From Xenophilus azovorans DSM 13620 (lineage in GTDB: Bacteria; Pseudomonadota; Gammaproteobacteria; Burkholderiales; Burkholderiaceae_C): a DNA stretch of 64,000 bases. Numbering within the stretch: the stretch's first letter is position 1; every line of letters starts with the position of its first letter. Below, piece by piece: positions 8,943-17,990 of this stretch. The DNA lies in the NCBI RefSeq assembly GCF_000745855.1, contig NZ_JQKD01000021.1, forward strand, positions 1 through 64,000. Reading direction: 5' to 3'. Below the pieces are notes generated by a model. That model saw nothing but the letters and a program-made list of their open reading frames with translations, did no database searches and was not told where the DNA came from. The translations under genes were made by a program, and so were the position numbers.

Positions 8943-9179
8943 ATGAGCAAGAAGCAGATCGAGGAGTGCGTACGCAGCAGCCTGGAAGGCTACTTCAAGG
9001 ACCTGCGCGGCACCGAGCCGGACGGCATGTACGACATGATCGTCAACGTGGTCGAGAAGCCGCTGCTGGAGGTGGTGATGTCGCGCGCCGAAGGCAACCA
9101 GTCGCGCGCCGCCCAGTGGCTCGGCCTGAACCGCAACACGCTGCGCAAGAAGCTCGTCGAGCACAGGATCTTGAAATAG
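8943..9179 (+). CDS. fis: DNA-binding protein Fis
   Basis: 78 aa, a short betaproteobacterial Fis. The C-terminal helix-turn-helix SRAEGNQSRAAQWLGLNRNT followed by LRKKL is the defining motif; the N-terminal part forms the dimer. Fis is a nucleoid protein that bends DNA and regulates rRNA, tRNA and recombination sites. Its position downstream of dusB supports the call. Confidence 0.95.
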   Translation: MSKKQIEECVRSSLEGYFKDLRGTEPDGMYDMIVNVVEKPLLEVVMSRAEGNQSRAAQWLGLNRNTLRKKLVEHRILK

Positions 9180-9216
9180 CCCCCAGTCTCCGCGGACTTC
9201 GTCCGCTCCGCCAACC

Positions 9217-9262
9217 CCCTTGCAGGGGGCACACCCTGCGGCCCGGCAAAGCCGGCTCCGCG
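9217..9262 (+). repeat. Intergenic palindromic repeat, family 2 (copy 1)
   Basis: The fis-purH gap holds a CCCCCTTGCAGGGGG hairpin followed by CACCC and GGCCCGGCAAAGCCGG. A close inverted copy lies at about 49631-49680 between tamA and tamB. The hairpins have no T-tract, so they are not standard terminators; this looks like a dispersed REP-like repeat. Confidence 0.6.
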
Positions 9263-9341
9263 GGTGTCCCCGAAACGGCTTCGCTGCGCTCGCCCCGCTT
9301 CACGAGCGTCACTTCCCACTCACCCGCAATCCAACCTCATC

Positions 9342-10949
9342 ATGGCGCTCACGGCCCTTCTCTCCGTCTCCGACAAGACCGGCATCCTTGACTTCGCGAA
9401 GGCGCTCGACGCGCTGGGCGTGAAGCTGCTGTCCACCGGCGGCACCGCCAAACTGCTGGCCGACGCCGGCCTGCCGGTGACCGAGGTGGCCGACCACACC
9501 GGCTTTCCCGAGATGCTCGACGGCCGCGTGAAGACGCTGCACCCGAAGATCCACGGCGGCCTGCTGGCGCGGCGCGACCTGCCGGCGCACGTGGCGGCGA
9601 TCGAGCAGCACGGCATCGACACCATCGACCTGCTGGTGGTCAACCTCTATCCCTTCGAGGCGACGGTCGCCAAGCCGGGCTGCACGCTGGAGGACGCGAT
9701 CGAGAACATCGACATCGGCGGCCCGGCGATGGTGCGCAGCGCGGCCAAGAACTGGAAGGACGTGGCGGTGCTGACCGACGCCTCGCAGTACGCGCAGGTG
9801 CTGGCCGAGCTGAAGGAAGGCGGCAAGGTGAGCGACCGCACGCGCTTCGCCCTCTCGGTGGCCGCCTTCAACCGCATCGCCGACTACGACGGCGCCATCA
9901 GCGACTACCTGTCCGCCATCGACTTCGAGGCCAGCACGGGCCAGGCCGCGCCGGTGCGCTCGCTGTTCCCGGCGCAGAGCAACGGCCGCTTCGTCAAGCT
10001 GCAGGACCTGCGCTACGGCGAGAACCCGCACCAGCAGGCGGCCTTCTACCGCGACCTGTACCCGGCGCCTGGCTCGCTGGTGACGGCGAAGCAGCTGCAG
10101 GGCAAGGAGCTGAGCTACAACAACATCGCCGACGCCGACGCCGCCTGGGAATGCGTCAAGAGCTTCGACGAGCCGGCCTGCGTGATCGTCAAGCACGCCA
10201 ACCCCTGCGGCGTGGCCGTCGGCAAGGACGCGCTGGAGACCTACGCCAAGGCCTTCAAGACCGATCCGACCTCCGCCTTCGGCGGCATCATCGCCTTCAA
10301 CCGGCCGGTGGATCTGGCCGCCGCGCAGGAGATCAACAAGCAGTTCGTCGAGGTGCTGATGGCGCCCGGCTACAGCCCGGAGGCGCTGGCCGTGTTCCAG
10401 GCCACCAAGGCCAAGCAGAACGTGCGCATCCTGCAGATCGACCTGCCGCCGGGCGGCGCCACCGACTGGGACAACGGCCGCAACGCGATGGACGTCAAGC
10501 GCGTCGGCTCGGGCCTCTTGATCCAGACCGCCGACAACCACGTGCTGAAGGCGGCCGACCTCAAGGTGGTGACGAAGAAGCAGCCGACGCCCGAACAGCT
10601 TCAGGACCTGCTCTTCGCCTGGCAGGTGGCGCAATACGTCAAGAGCAACGCCATCGTGTTCTGCGCCGGCGGCATGACGCTGGGCGTGGGCGCCGGCCAG
10701 ATGAGCCGGCTCGACTCGGCGCGCATCGCCAGCATCAAGGCCGAGCATGCCGGCCTGTCGCTGGCGGGCTCCGCTGTGGCCAGCGACGCCTTCTTCCCCT
10801 TCCGCGACGGGCTGGACGTGGTGATCGACCACGGCGCCACCTGTGTCATCCAGCCGGGCGGCTCGATGCGCGATCAGGAGGTGATCGACGCGGCCGACGA
10901 GCGCGGCGTGGCGATGGTGTTCTCAGGCGTGCGCCACTTCCGCCACTGA
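9342..10949 (+). CDS. purH: Bifunctional AICAR formyltransferase / IMP cyclohydrolase
   Basis: 535 aa. It performs the last two steps of purine synthesis, formylating AICAR and closing the ring to IMP. The N-terminal MGS-like cyclohydrolase domain ([42 protein letters not shown]) is followed by the AICAR transformylase domain with the signature KHANPCG. The ATG at 9342 matches family starts; the frame extends upstream through the intergenic repeat without a ribosome site. A palindromic repeat with an oligo-T tail follows the stop. Confidence 0.97.
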   Translation: MALTALLSVSDKTGILDFAKALDALGVKLLSTGGTAKLLADAGLPVTEVADHTGFPEMLDGRVKTLHPKIHGGLLARRDLPAHVAAIEQHGIDTIDLLVVNLYPFEATVAKPGCTLEDAIENIDIGGPAMVRSAAKNWKDVAVLTDASQYAQVLAELKEGGKVSDRTRFALSVAAFNRIADYDGAISDYLSAIDFEASTGQAAPVRSLFPAQSNGRFVKLQDLRYGENPHQQAAFYRDLYPAPGSLVTAKQLQGKELSYNNIADADAAWECVKSFDEPACVIVKHANPCGVAVGKDALETYAKAFKTDPTSAFGGIIAFNRPVDLAAAQEINKQFVEVLMAPGYSPEALAVFQATKAKQNVRILQIDLPPGGATDWDNGRNAMDVKRVGSGLLIQTADNHVLKAADLKVVTKKQPTPEQLQDLLFAWQVAQYVKSNAIVFCAGGMTLGVGAGQMSRLDSARIASIKAEHAGLSLAGSAVASDAFFPFRDGLDVVIDHGATCVIQPGGSMRDQEVIDAADERGVAMVFSGVRHFRH

Positions 10950-11073
10950 AAAGTTCGCCGCTCGGCTACTGCGCGGCGCCATCTCGCGCCTGCGGTCCTC
11001 GCCGTACGTCAGTACGGCTGCGGTCCTCGGCGCGACCTGGCGCCGCTCGCTACGCCGCTCGGCGAACTTTTTT
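10950..11073 (+). repeat. Large palindromic intergenic repeat / probable purH terminator (family 1, copy 1)
   Basis: Perfect 11-bp terminal inverted repeats AAAGTTCGCCG (10950-10960) and CGGCGAACTTT (11060-11070) enclose nested hairpins, including GCCGTAC/GTACGGC around a 4-nt loop and GGCGCCA/TGGCGCC. The right arm runs into further T residues, so it may end the purH transcript. A related element with different outer arms follows pyrB at 30478-30572. Confidence 0.7.
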
Positions 11074-11090
11074 CGGCGTCGCGCGGCGCG

Positions 11091-12410
11091 TCAGGCCACG
11101 CGCGCCTTGCGCCGCGGCGCGGCCACCGCGGCCTGCGCGTCGTTGCTGGCATCGGGCGCCGCACCGGCCAGCGCCTCGGCCAGCGGCCGGTCGCACTGCG
11201 CGTCCTGGATGCGCGTGGGCAGGCCCATGCGGTCCATCAGCGCCAGCAGGGGCTGCGGCGGCAGCTCCTCGACGTTCGCCATGCGGTGCACGTCCCAGGT
11301 GCCGTCGGCGATGAGCAGCGCCGCCGCCACGGCCGGCACGCCGGCGGTGTACGAGATGGCCTGGCTGCCCACCTCGCGCCAGCAGGCCGCGTGGTCGCAC
11401 ACGTTGTAGATGAAGACCTCGCGCGACTGGCCGTCCTTGGTGCCGCGCACCTTGTCGCCGATGCACGTCAGGCCCTGGTAGGTGGGCGCCAGCGAGGCCG
11501 GGTCCGGCAGCACGGCCTTGACCACCTGCAGCGGCACCACCTCGCCGCCGCCGGGGAGCGCGACCGGCTTCTCCGACAGCAGGCCGAGCTTGTTCAGCAC
11601 GGTGAAGACGTTGATGTAGTGGTCGGAGAAGCCCATCCAGAAGCGGATGCTCGGCACGTCGAGCAGGCTGGACAGCGAGTGCAGCTCGTCATGGCCCGTG
11701 AGGTAGGTGGTCTGCGTGCCGACGGCCGGCAGCGTCCATTCGCGGCGCACCTCGAACATCCTGTTGGCGGTCCACTGCCGGTCCTGCCACGACCAGACCG
11801 TGCCGGTGAACTCGCGGAAGTTGATCTCGGGGTCGAAGTTGGTGGCGAACCAGCGGCCGTGCGAGCCGGCGTTGGTGTCGATGATGTCGATCGACTCGAT
11901 GCGGTCGAAGAACGCGTCCTGCGCCAGCCGGGCGTAGGCGTTGACCACGCCGGGGTCGAAGCCGATGCCCAGCACGGCCGTGACGCCGGCGGCCGCGCAG
12001 GCCTCGCGGCGCTTCCATTCATGGTTGGCGTACCAGGGCGGCGTCTCGCAGACCTTGTCCGGGTCCTCGTGGATGGCGGTGTCGATGTAGGCCGCGCCGG
12101 TGGCGATGCAGGCCGACAGCACCGCCATGTTGAGGAAGGACGAGCCGGCCTGGATCACGATGCGCGCCTTGGTCGCGCGGATCAGCGCCGCCGTGGCCTG
12201 CACGTCGAGCGCGTCCAGCGCGTGGGCCTGCAGCACGCCGGGCTGCTGCAGGCTGCGCCTGTCGAGCACCGACGCCACGATGGCCTGGCACTTGGCCACC
12301 GTGCGCGAGGCGATGTGGATGTCGCCCAGCGCGCGGTTGTTCTGCGCGCACTTGTGCGCCACCACGTGGGCCACGCCGCCGGCACCGATGATGAGGACGT
12401 TCTTTTTCAT
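11091..12410 (-). CDS. Saccharopine-dehydrogenase-family carboxy(nor)spermidine dehydrogenase
   Basis: 439 aa. The N-terminal Rossmann motif VLIIGAGGVAHVVAHKCAQN and the C-terminal saccharopine dehydrogenase domain (IDTNAGSHGRWFATNFDPEI, ISYTAGVPAVAAALLI) are clear. Because it lies 44 bp after an nspC-type decarboxylase gene, it most likely condenses a diamine with aspartate semialdehyde to a carboxylated triamine (carboxyspermidine, or carboxynorspermidine in vibrios). This is the S-adenosylmethionine-independent route to spermidine. A role in lysine metabolism is less likely given the partner. Substrate is inferred. Confidence 0.85.
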   Translation of the reverse strand: MKKNVLIIGAGGVAHVVAHKCAQNNRALGDIHIASRTVAKCQAIVASVLDRRSLQQPGVLQAHALDALDVQATAALIRATKARIVIQAGSSFLNMAVLSACIATGAAYIDTAIHEDPDKVCETPPWYANHEWKRREACAAAGVTAVLGIGFDPGVVNAYARLAQDAFFDRIESIDIIDTNAGSHGRWFATNFDPEINFREFTGTVWSWQDRQWTANRMFEVRREWTLPAVGTQTTYLTGHDELHSLSSLLDVPSIRFWMGFSDHYINVFTVLNKLGLLSEKPVALPGGGEVVPLQVVKAVLPDPASLAPTYQGLTCIGDKVRGTKDGQSREVFIYNVCDHAACWREVGSQAISYTAGVPAVAAALLIADGTWDVHRMANVEELPPQPLLALMDRMGLPTRIQDAQCDRPLAEALAGAAPDASNDAQAAVAAPRRKARVA

Positions 12411-12454
12411 GGCTTGCTCTCCGTTCTCCTGCAAGGGGTAGGGGACGTGGGCGA

Positions 12455-13552
12455 TCAGCCCAGGCTGTCCACGTAGTCCTGGTAGCCGAACTCGCGCACG
12501 ACGCGCGTCCGGCCGTCCAGTTCCTTCACGGCGATCGCCGGCATGGCGACGCCGTTGAACCAGTTCTTCTTGACCATCGTGTAGCCGGCCGCATCGCGCA
12601 GCGAGATGCGCGAGCCCGGCACCAGCGGCTCGGGGAAGTCGTACTCGCCGAACACGTCGCCGGCCAGGCAGGTGCGGCCGCAGACCATGTAGCGGTGCGG
12701 TCCGGCATCGGGCTCCACGCGCGCGCTGAGACGGTAGATCAGCAGGTCCAGCATGTGCGCCTCGGTGGCGGCGTCGACCACGGCCAGCTGCTTGCCGTTG
12801 AGGAGCGTGTCCAGCACCGTCACCTCCAGCGAGGCGCTGTCCTGCACCAGCGCCTCGCCGGGCTCCAGGTAGACCTGCACGCCGTGGCGCTGCGCGAAGG
12901 TGCGCAGCCGCTCGCCCAGCGCCTCGAGCGGGTAGCCCGGCGCGGTGAAGTGGATGCCGCCGCCCAGGCTGACCCAGTTCGCGCGCGCCAGCAGCGGCGC
13001 GAAGCGCGCCTCCGTCTCGCCCAGCAGCTGGTTGAAGCGCGCGAAGTCGCGGTTCTCGCAGTTGTTGTGGATCATGAAGCCGTCGATGCGGTCCATGACC
13101 GCCTCGACCCGCGCCGCGTCCGACTCGCCCAGCCGGCTGAAGGGCCGGGCCGGATCGGCCAGGTCGTAGCCGGCGGCGCTGACCTGCGGGTTCAGCCGCA
13201 GCCCGCGCGGGATGGCGGCGGCGCGATCGCCCAGCCGCTGCAGCTGCGAGACGGAGTTGAAGATGATCTTGTCGGCGTGCGCCACGGCCTCGTCGATCTC
13301 GTGGTCCGACCAGGCCACGCTGTAGGCGTGCGTTTCCCCGCCGAACTTCTCGCGGCCCAGCTTCAGCTCGAACAGCGAGGAGGAGGTGCTGCCGTCCAGG
13401 TGCTCGCGCATCAGGTCGAACACCGGCCAGGTGGCGAAGCACTTGAGCGCCAGCAGGATCTTCGCGCCCGACAGTTCGCGCAGCCGGGCGGCCTGCCGCA
13501 GGTTCTCCTGCAGGGCGGCCTTGTCGATGAGGTAGTAGGGCGTCTGGATCAT
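12455..13552 (-). CDS. nspC: Carboxynorspermidine/carboxyspermidine decarboxylase
   Basis: 365 aa, a PLP-dependent fold-III decarboxylase of the NspC family. Motifs: TPYYLIDKAALQENL at the N-terminus, LLALKCFATWPVF with the PLP-binding Lys (near residue 40), GGGIHFTAPGYP, YLEPGEALV and CGRTCLAGDVFGEYDFPEP with the active-site Cys. It removes CO2 from the product of the downstream dehydrogenase. The start at 13552 fits family alignments; an in-frame GTG at 13585 is possible and neither has a strong ribosome site. Confidence 0.88.
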   Translation of the reverse strand: MIQTPYYLIDKAALQENLRQAARLRELSGAKILLALKCFATWPVFDLMREHLDGSTSSSLFELKLGREKFGGETHAYSVAWSDHEIDEAVAHADKIIFNSVSQLQRLGDRAAAIPRGLRLNPQVSAAGYDLADPARPFSRLGESDAARVEAVMDRIDGFMIHNNCENRDFARFNQLLGETEARFAPLLARANWVSLGGGIHFTAPGYPLEALGERLRTFAQRHGVQVYLEPGEALVQDSASLEVTVLDTLLNGKQLAVVDAATEAHMLDLLIYRLSARVEPDAGPHRYMVCGRTCLAGDVFGEYDFPEPLVPGSRISLRDAAGYTMVKKNWFNGVAMPAIAVKELDGRTRVVREFGYQDYVDSLG

Positions 13553-13719
13553 GAAGGGAAGCAGGCCGTGCGGCGCCCCGCGCACCCTGGCGCGGGAAAC
13601 CGACGGACGAAGCAGTGATGGAAAGCGCAGCGGCCGATGCCGCGGGGAACAAGGGGCGCGTGCGGCGCCCCGGCGAACGAGCGAGCGCCCGGCGCGCCGC
13701 AGGGGGCGCGCCGCGGCGC

Positions 13720-13935
13720 TCAGGCCGGCGTTCGGCTATGACAGACCTGATCCTGCATCGGGTGCAGCCGCGCGGGCATGCGCTGCCGCGATGCATTCGA
13801 TGACGACGATCGGATCGATGCGCAGCGCGGGGCCGCGTGCGCGCGTCGCCGTGGGCGACGGAAGTGTTCTTCCTCTTGGGAGGTGTTCAGGTCAACTGGA
13901 ACGATCCCCAATTGGAAGAGGGCGTCGATGGGCAT
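13720..13935 (-). CDS. Possible small Arg/Ser-rich protein, unknown
   Basis: 71 codons, 82 bp downstream of hemL on the same strand. The support is a near-ideal ribosome binding site (GGGGAGGA, 5 bp before the ATG) and TAAAAT at about 13990-13995 as a possible -10. The protein starts MPIDALFQLGIVPVDLNTSQ, then becomes basic and low in complexity. I recognise no family. The surrounding 13553-14017 otherwise shows no gene, and this could be spurious. Confidence 0.3.
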   Translation of the reverse strand: MPIDALFQLGIVPVDLNTSQEEEHFRRPRRRAHAAPRCASIRSSSSNASRQRMPARLHPMQDQVCHSRTPA

Positions 13936-14017
13936 GGCGTCCTCCCCAACCAGCAGATGAAACCCCCGCGGGCGCGGGCGAACGGAGCATTTTAGCGGCG
14001 GATGCCGACGGCCAGGG

Positions 14018-15301
14018 TCAAAGCCCGCGAAATGCCTCGCGCGCCGCCTCCAGCGTCGCTGCGATGTCGGCATCGCCGTGCGCGGCACTGACGAAGCCGG
14101 CCTCGTACAGCGCCGGCGCGATGTACACGCCGCGCGCCAGCAGGCCGTGGAACAGGCGGTTGAAGCGGGCGCCGTCGCTTTGCATCACCTGGCCGTAGTT
14201 GACCGGCAGCGCCGGCAGCAGGAAGAAGCCGAACATGCCGCCCTCGCAGTCGGCGCTGAAGGGCACGCCTTCCGCGGCCGCGGCGGCTGCGAGGCCGTCG
14301 ACCAGCGTGCGCGTCTTCGCCGCCAGCGATTCGTAGAAGCCCGGCCTGGCGATCTCCCGCAGCGTCGCCAGCCCGCAGGCGGTGGCCACCGGGTTGCCCG
14401 AGAGCGTACCGGCCTGGTAGACCGGCCCCAGCGGCGCCAGCTGCTCCATGATGGCGCGCGGCCCGCCGAAGGCGGCCAGCGGCATGCCGCCGCCGATCAC
14501 CTTGCCCAGCACGGTGAGGTCGGGCGTGATGCCGAGCACGCCCTGCGCGCCGCGCGGCCCGACGCGAAAGCCCGTCATCACCTCGTCCACCACCAGCAGC
14601 GCGCCGTACTGCGTGCACAGCTCGCGGCAGCGGCGGGCGAACGCGGGCGTCGTGCGCACGAAGTTCATGTTGCCGGCGATGGCCTCGATGATCAGGCAGG
14701 CGATGTCCCTGCCGTGCAGCGCGAAGGCTTCCTCCAATTGCGCGACGTTGTTGTACTCGAGCACCAGCGTGTGCTGCACGACCTCCTCCGGCACGCCGGC
14801 CGAGGTGGTCTGCCCGAAGGTCGCCAGCCCGGAGCCGGCCTTGACCAGCAGCGCGTCGGCATGGCCGTGGTAGCAGCCCTCGAACTTGATGATGCGCTTG
14901 CGGCCGGTGGCGCCGCGCGCCAGGCGCAGCGCGCTCATCGCCGCCTCGGTGCCGGAGCTGACCAGGCGCACCATCTCCATCGAGGGCATCAGCGCCAGGA
15001 TCGCCTCGGCCAGTTCGATCTCGCGCTCGGTCGGCGCGCCGAAGGACAGGCCCTCGGCCACCGCGCGCTGCACCGCCTCGATCACGGCCGGGTGGCCATG
15101 GCCCAGGATCATCGGCCCCCAGGAGCCGATGTAGTCGATGTACCGGGTGCCGGCGGCATCCCACATGTAGGGCCCCTCGGCGCGGGCGATGAAGCGCGGC
15201 GTGCCGCCCACCGCGCGGAAGGCGCGCACGGGCGAGTTCACGCCGCCGGGGATGACGGCGCGGGCGCGCTCGAAGAGCTGGTCGTTGATGTCGGTGGTCA
15301 T
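14018..15301 (-). CDS. hemL: Glutamate-1-semialdehyde 2,1-aminomutase
   Basis: 427 aa. A PLP enzyme of the C5 haem pathway that converts glutamate-1-semialdehyde to 5-aminolevulinate. Characteristic motifs: [18 protein letters not shown] at the N-terminus, [37 protein letters not shown], and [18 protein letters not shown] with the PLP Lys. The start at 15301 ([10 protein letters not shown]) is the family start. It lies 4 bp after the ThiD-like gene and is probably co-transcribed with it. Confidence 0.96.
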   Translation of the reverse strand: MTTDINDQLFERARAVIPGGVNSPVRAFRAVGGTPRFIARAEGPYMWDAAGTRYIDYIGSWGPMILGHGHPAVIEAVQRAVAEGLSFGAPTEREIELAEAILALMPSMEMVRLVSSGTEAAMSALRLARGATGRKRIIKFEGCYHGHADALLVKAGSGLATFGQTTSAGVPEEVVQHTLVLEYNNVAQLEEAFALHGRDIACLIIEAIAGNMNFVRTTPAFARRCRELCTQYGALLVVDEVMTGFRVGPRGAQGVLGITPDLTVLGKVIGGGMPLAAFGGPRAIMEQLAPLGPVYQAGTLSGNPVATACGLATLREIARPGFYESLAAKTRTLVDGLAAAAAAEGVPFSADCEGGMFGFFLLPALPVNYGQVMQSDGARFNRLFHGLLARGVYIAPALYEAGFVSAAHGDADIAATLEAAREAFRGL

Positions 15302-15305
15302 GCGG

Positions 15306-16268
15306 TCAATGTCGGGTCTCGTGGGGCGGCAGGGCGAAGTCGGACGGCGCGGCCTCGTCATCGTCGCCCTCGGTATCGGGTTGCGCCCAGAACAGGCGGT
15401 CGGGCAGCACGTGGCCCATGCCGGGGCGGAAGCCCGCGTCCAGGCAGCGGTCCATGTAGGCCAGCGCCTCGGCGGTGGCGGCGGCCAGGTCGGCGCCGGT
15501 GGACAGCAGCGCCGCCAGCGCGGCCGACAGCGTCTCGCCGGCGCCGGAGAACACCGCCTCCAGCCGCTCGTACTTCTCGCTGGCGACGACGGCCTGGGGC
15601 GACGCCAGCGTGTTCTCGATGGCGCCGTCGGGGCGCACCTGGCCCGTCACCAGGGTGTAGGAGACGCCGTGCTCCCCGGCCGCCCGGGCGATGTCGCGCG
15701 CCAGCGGCGGCCGGTCGCCGCTCCAGTCGGGCAGCAGCCAGCGCCACAGCGTGCTGTGGTTGCCCACCAGCACGGCGGTCTGCGGCAGCACCAGCTCGGC
15801 GAAGGCGTCCAGGTAGCTCTCGATCTCCTCGTCGCTCCACCAGGACAGGTGCGGCATGTAGGCCACCACCGGCACGTCCGGGTGGTCCGAGGCGGCTTCC
15901 GCGATGCGGCCCAGGTTGTCCGGGCTGCCGGCGAAGCCGACCTTGATCACCTGCACCTGCACGTCCTCCAGGATGGCGCGCGCCTGTTCGGCCACCTGCT
16001 CCTCGTCCAGGGGGAAGTGATCGAACACCTCGGCCGTGTCGCGGGCGAACACACCCGTCACCACGCCCAGCATGTGAGCGCCAACCGACGCGATCGCCAG
16101 GGCGTCGCCGCTCAGGCCGCCGGCGCCGCTCGGGTCGCTGGCGTTGAACACCAGCACGCAGGGCGGGCGGCCGTCGTCGTCCGCCGCTGCGTCAAGGTCG
16201 GCCGTATCCGGCTCGTTACCATTGCCGGGTTCCGGCGGGCCTTCCGGTGGTAGTAAGTACGTATTCAT
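15306..16268 (-). CDS. ThiD-like (hydroxymethylpyrimidine kinase family) ribokinase-fold protein, divergent
   Basis: 320 aa, longer than typical ThiD because of an acidic N-terminal tail (about 1-37). The ribokinase-fold core is recognisable: [20 protein letters not shown] in place of the usual substrate motif, a central [11 protein letters not shown] strand, and [15 protein letters not shown] at the ATP/anion-hole site. In ThiD that last motif normally carries Cys, and in PfkB kinases Asp; here it is Glu. Burkholderiales genomes often annotate such proteins as HMP/HMP-P kinase acting in thiamine synthesis. With these changes the substrate is uncertain. No TPP riboswitch is visible upstream. 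Confidence 0.65.
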   Translation of the reverse strand: MNTYLLPPEGPPEPGNGNEPDTADLDAAADDDGRPPCVLVFNASDPSGAGGLSGDALAIASVGAHMLGVVTGVFARDTAEVFDHFPLDEEQVAEQARAILEDVQVQVIKVGFAGSPDNLGRIAEAASDHPDVPVVAYMPHLSWWSDEEIESYLDAFAELVLPQTAVLVGNHSTLWRWLLPDWSGDRPPLARDIARAAGEHGVSYTLVTGQVRPDGAIENTLASPQAVVASEKYERLEAVFSGAGETLSAALAALLSTGADLAAATAEALAYMDRCLDAGFRPGMGHVLPDRLFWAQPDTEGDDDEAAPSDFALPPHETRH

Positions 16269-16303
16269 TGGCTTCGGAAGGGCGCCGCCGGGTGGCGTAT
16301 GTG

Positions 16304-16335
16304 AGACGTCTTGCACAGCTTTGCTTGAGACGTCT
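16304..16335. promoter_or_regulatory. Paired AGACGTCT palindromes in a divergent promoter region
   Basis: Two copies of the 8-bp palindrome AGACGTCT lie at 16304-16311 and 16328-16335, 24 bp apart, in the 110-bp gap between the divergent ThiD-like and rubredoxin genes. TACAAT follows directly at 16339-16344. Paired palindromes near a -10-like box suggest a dimeric repressor or activator site. No known consensus is matched. Confidence 0.4.
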
Positions 16336-16378
16336 AGATACAATCGTTGCATTCTATGTACAAGGCTCGTAAGCTGCG

Positions 16379-16549
16379 ATGAACACGAAAACCTGGATGT
16401 GCCTGATCTGCGGGTGGATCTACGACGAAGCGGCGGGCTGGCCGGAGGATGGTATTGCGCCTGGCACGCCGTGGGAGCAAGTGCCCATGAACTGGACCTG
16501 CCCCGAGTGCGGTGCCCGCAAGGAAGACTTCGAAATGGTCGAGATCTGA
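16379..16549 (+). CDS. Rubredoxin
   Basis: 56 aa, the usual rubredoxin size. Two CxxCG knuckles, CLICG (residues 8-12) and CPECG (41-45), bind one iron; [14 protein letters not shown] between them is typical. A small cytosolic electron carrier. In Burkholderiales and pseudomonads it commonly lies directly upstream of the pil-chp cluster, as here. Its partner is not evident from the window. Confidence 0.95.
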   Translation: MNTKTWMCLICGWIYDEAAGWPEDGIAPGTPWEQVPMNWTCPECGARKEDFEMVEI

Positions 16550-16637
16550 TCCGCCGAGGATCGCACATCGCCAGGCGTGAGGTGCGCCCGCTGGCGCACA
16601 GGGCCCAGGGGGTACGTTCAACGAGGATGAGGTGCCG

Positions 16638-17033
16638 ATGAGCACGAGTGGATCCGGTTACAAGGTGCTGGTCATCGACGACAGCAACACGATTCGGCGC
16701 AGCGCCGAGATCTTCCTCAAGCAGGGCGGCCACGAGGTGCTGCTGGCCGAGGACGGCTACGACGCGCTGTCCAAGGTCAACGACCACAAGCCGCAGCTGA
16801 TCTTCTGCGACATCCTGATGCCCCGCCTGGATGGCTACCAGACCTGCGCCATCATCAAGCGCAACGCGCATTTCGCCAACGTCCCCGTGGTGATGCTCTC
16901 GTCCAAGGACGGCGTGTTCGACAAGGCGCGCGGCCGCATGGTCGGCTCGCAGGAATACCTCACCAAACCCTTCACCAAGGAACAGCTGCTGCAGGCCGTG
17001 CAGCAGTTCGGCGCTGCGCAACAGGAAGCCTAA
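16638..17033 (+). CDS. pilG: Twitching motility response regulator PilG
   Basis: 131 aa, a single receiver domain. It has the acidic pocket VIDDSNTIRR, the phospho-acceptor Asp in FCDILMPRLDG, and the conserved Lys in YLTKPFTKEQLL. Receives phosphate from the ChpA kinase and promotes pilus extension. The ATG at 16638 follows a GATGAGG ribosome site. Its last codon abuts pilH with no gap. Confidence 0.95.
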   Translation: MSTSGSGYKVLVIDDSNTIRRSAEIFLKQGGHEVLLAEDGYDALSKVNDHKPQLIFCDILMPRLDGYQTCAIIKRNAHFANVPVVMLSSKDGVFDKARGRMVGSQEYLTKPFTKEQLLQAVQQFGAAQQEA

Positions 17034-17399
17034 ATGCCCATTCGCAAAGTCCTCGTCGTCGACGACTCCAAGACGGAACTGATGTTCCTGTCCGACCTGC
17101 TCCAGAAGAACGGCTTCGCGGTCCAGACCGCCGAGAACGCCGACGATGCCATGCGCCGCCTGGAGGCCGACAAGCCCGACCTGATCCTGATGGACGTGGT
17201 CATGCCCGGGCAGAACGGCTTCCAGCTCACCCGGGCGCTGGCGCGCAATCCGCAGTTCGCCGAGGTGCCGATCATCCTGTGCACCAGCAAGAACCAGGAG
17301 ACCGACCGCGTGTGGGGCATGCGCCAGGGCGCGCGCGACTACATCGTGAAGCCGGTCGAGCCCGCCGAGCTGCTGGCGAAGATCCGCGCCCTGAACTGA
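17034..17399 (+). CDS. pilH: Twitching motility response regulator PilH
   Basis: 121 aa, a CheY-like receiver. DDSKTE acidic pocket, phospho-Asp in LILMDVVMPGQNG, Thr in CTSKNQET and Lys in YIVKPVEPAELL. In Pseudomonas PilH opposes PilG, acting as a phosphate sink or promoting pilus retraction. Start immediately follows the pilG stop. Confidence 0.95.
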   Translation: MPIRKVLVVDDSKTELMFLSDLLQKNGFAVQTAENADDAMRRLEADKPDLILMDVVMPGQNGFQLTRALARNPQFAEVPIILCTSKNQETDRVWGMRQGARDYIVKPVEPAELLAKIRALN

Positions 17400-17420
17400 G
17401 CGCACGCCGTTCCCTAGCGC

Positions 17421-17951
17421 ATGGCCGCCCGCGAAGCCCTCCGCGAATTCCAGGCCCGCCTCGCCGACCGTCTGCAGACGGCCCGCACGGCGGGCGTGTC
17501 CGCGTCCTGGCTGGCCGTCGAGGCCGGCGACGCGGGCTACCTGCTGCCCCTGGGGCAGGCAGGAGAGATCTTCCCGTGGACGCCGCCGCAGGCGGTGCCC
17601 TACACGCTGCCCTGGTTCCTGGGCGTGGCCAACCTGCGCGGCGGGCTGTATGGCGTGGTGCAGCTGTCGGCTTTCGCCGGCGGCCAGGCTGCCGCGCCGG
17701 CCGGCGAGGCCGCGCGCGGGCAGTCGCGCCTGGTGGCGCTCAACGAGGCGCTGGAGGTGAACTGCGCCCTGCTGGTCGACCGCCTGGCCGGCCTGCGCGG
17801 CGTGGAGGCCTTCGTCACCTCCGAGGCACCCGCCGGCGGGTCGCCGCCGTGGCAGGGCGATACCTACATCGACAGCGCCGGGCGGCGCTGGCAGGAGATC
17901 CAGCTCGCCGCCCTGGCACAGTTGCCTGAATTCCTGAGCATTGGCGCCTGA
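17421..17951 (+). CDS. pilI: CheW-like coupling protein PilI
   Basis: 176 aa with a CheW fold (WLAVEAGDAGYLLPLGQAGEI, then LPWFLGVANLRGGLYGVVQL). It links the PilJ receptor to the ChpA kinase at the inner membrane. Position between pilH and pilJ is diagnostic. The ribosome site is weak, which fits coupled translation from pilH. Confidence 0.92.
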   Translation: MAAREALREFQARLADRLQTARTAGVSASWLAVEAGDAGYLLPLGQAGEIFPWTPPQAVPYTLPWFLGVANLRGGLYGVVQLSAFAGGQAAAPAGEAARGQSRLVALNEALEVNCALLVDRLAGLRGVEAFVTSEAPAGGSPPWQGDTYIDSAGRRWQEIQLAALAQLPEFLSIGA

Positions 17952-17990
17952 GCCTGGCGGCGCCGCTTTCACTCCATCGAAGGACCGACC

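Noticed and set aside
16269-16378. Possible TPP riboswitch upstream of the ThiD-like gene
   Set aside because: The gap is only 110 bp and I see no TPP-aptamer signature such as the conserved CTGAGA element in context.
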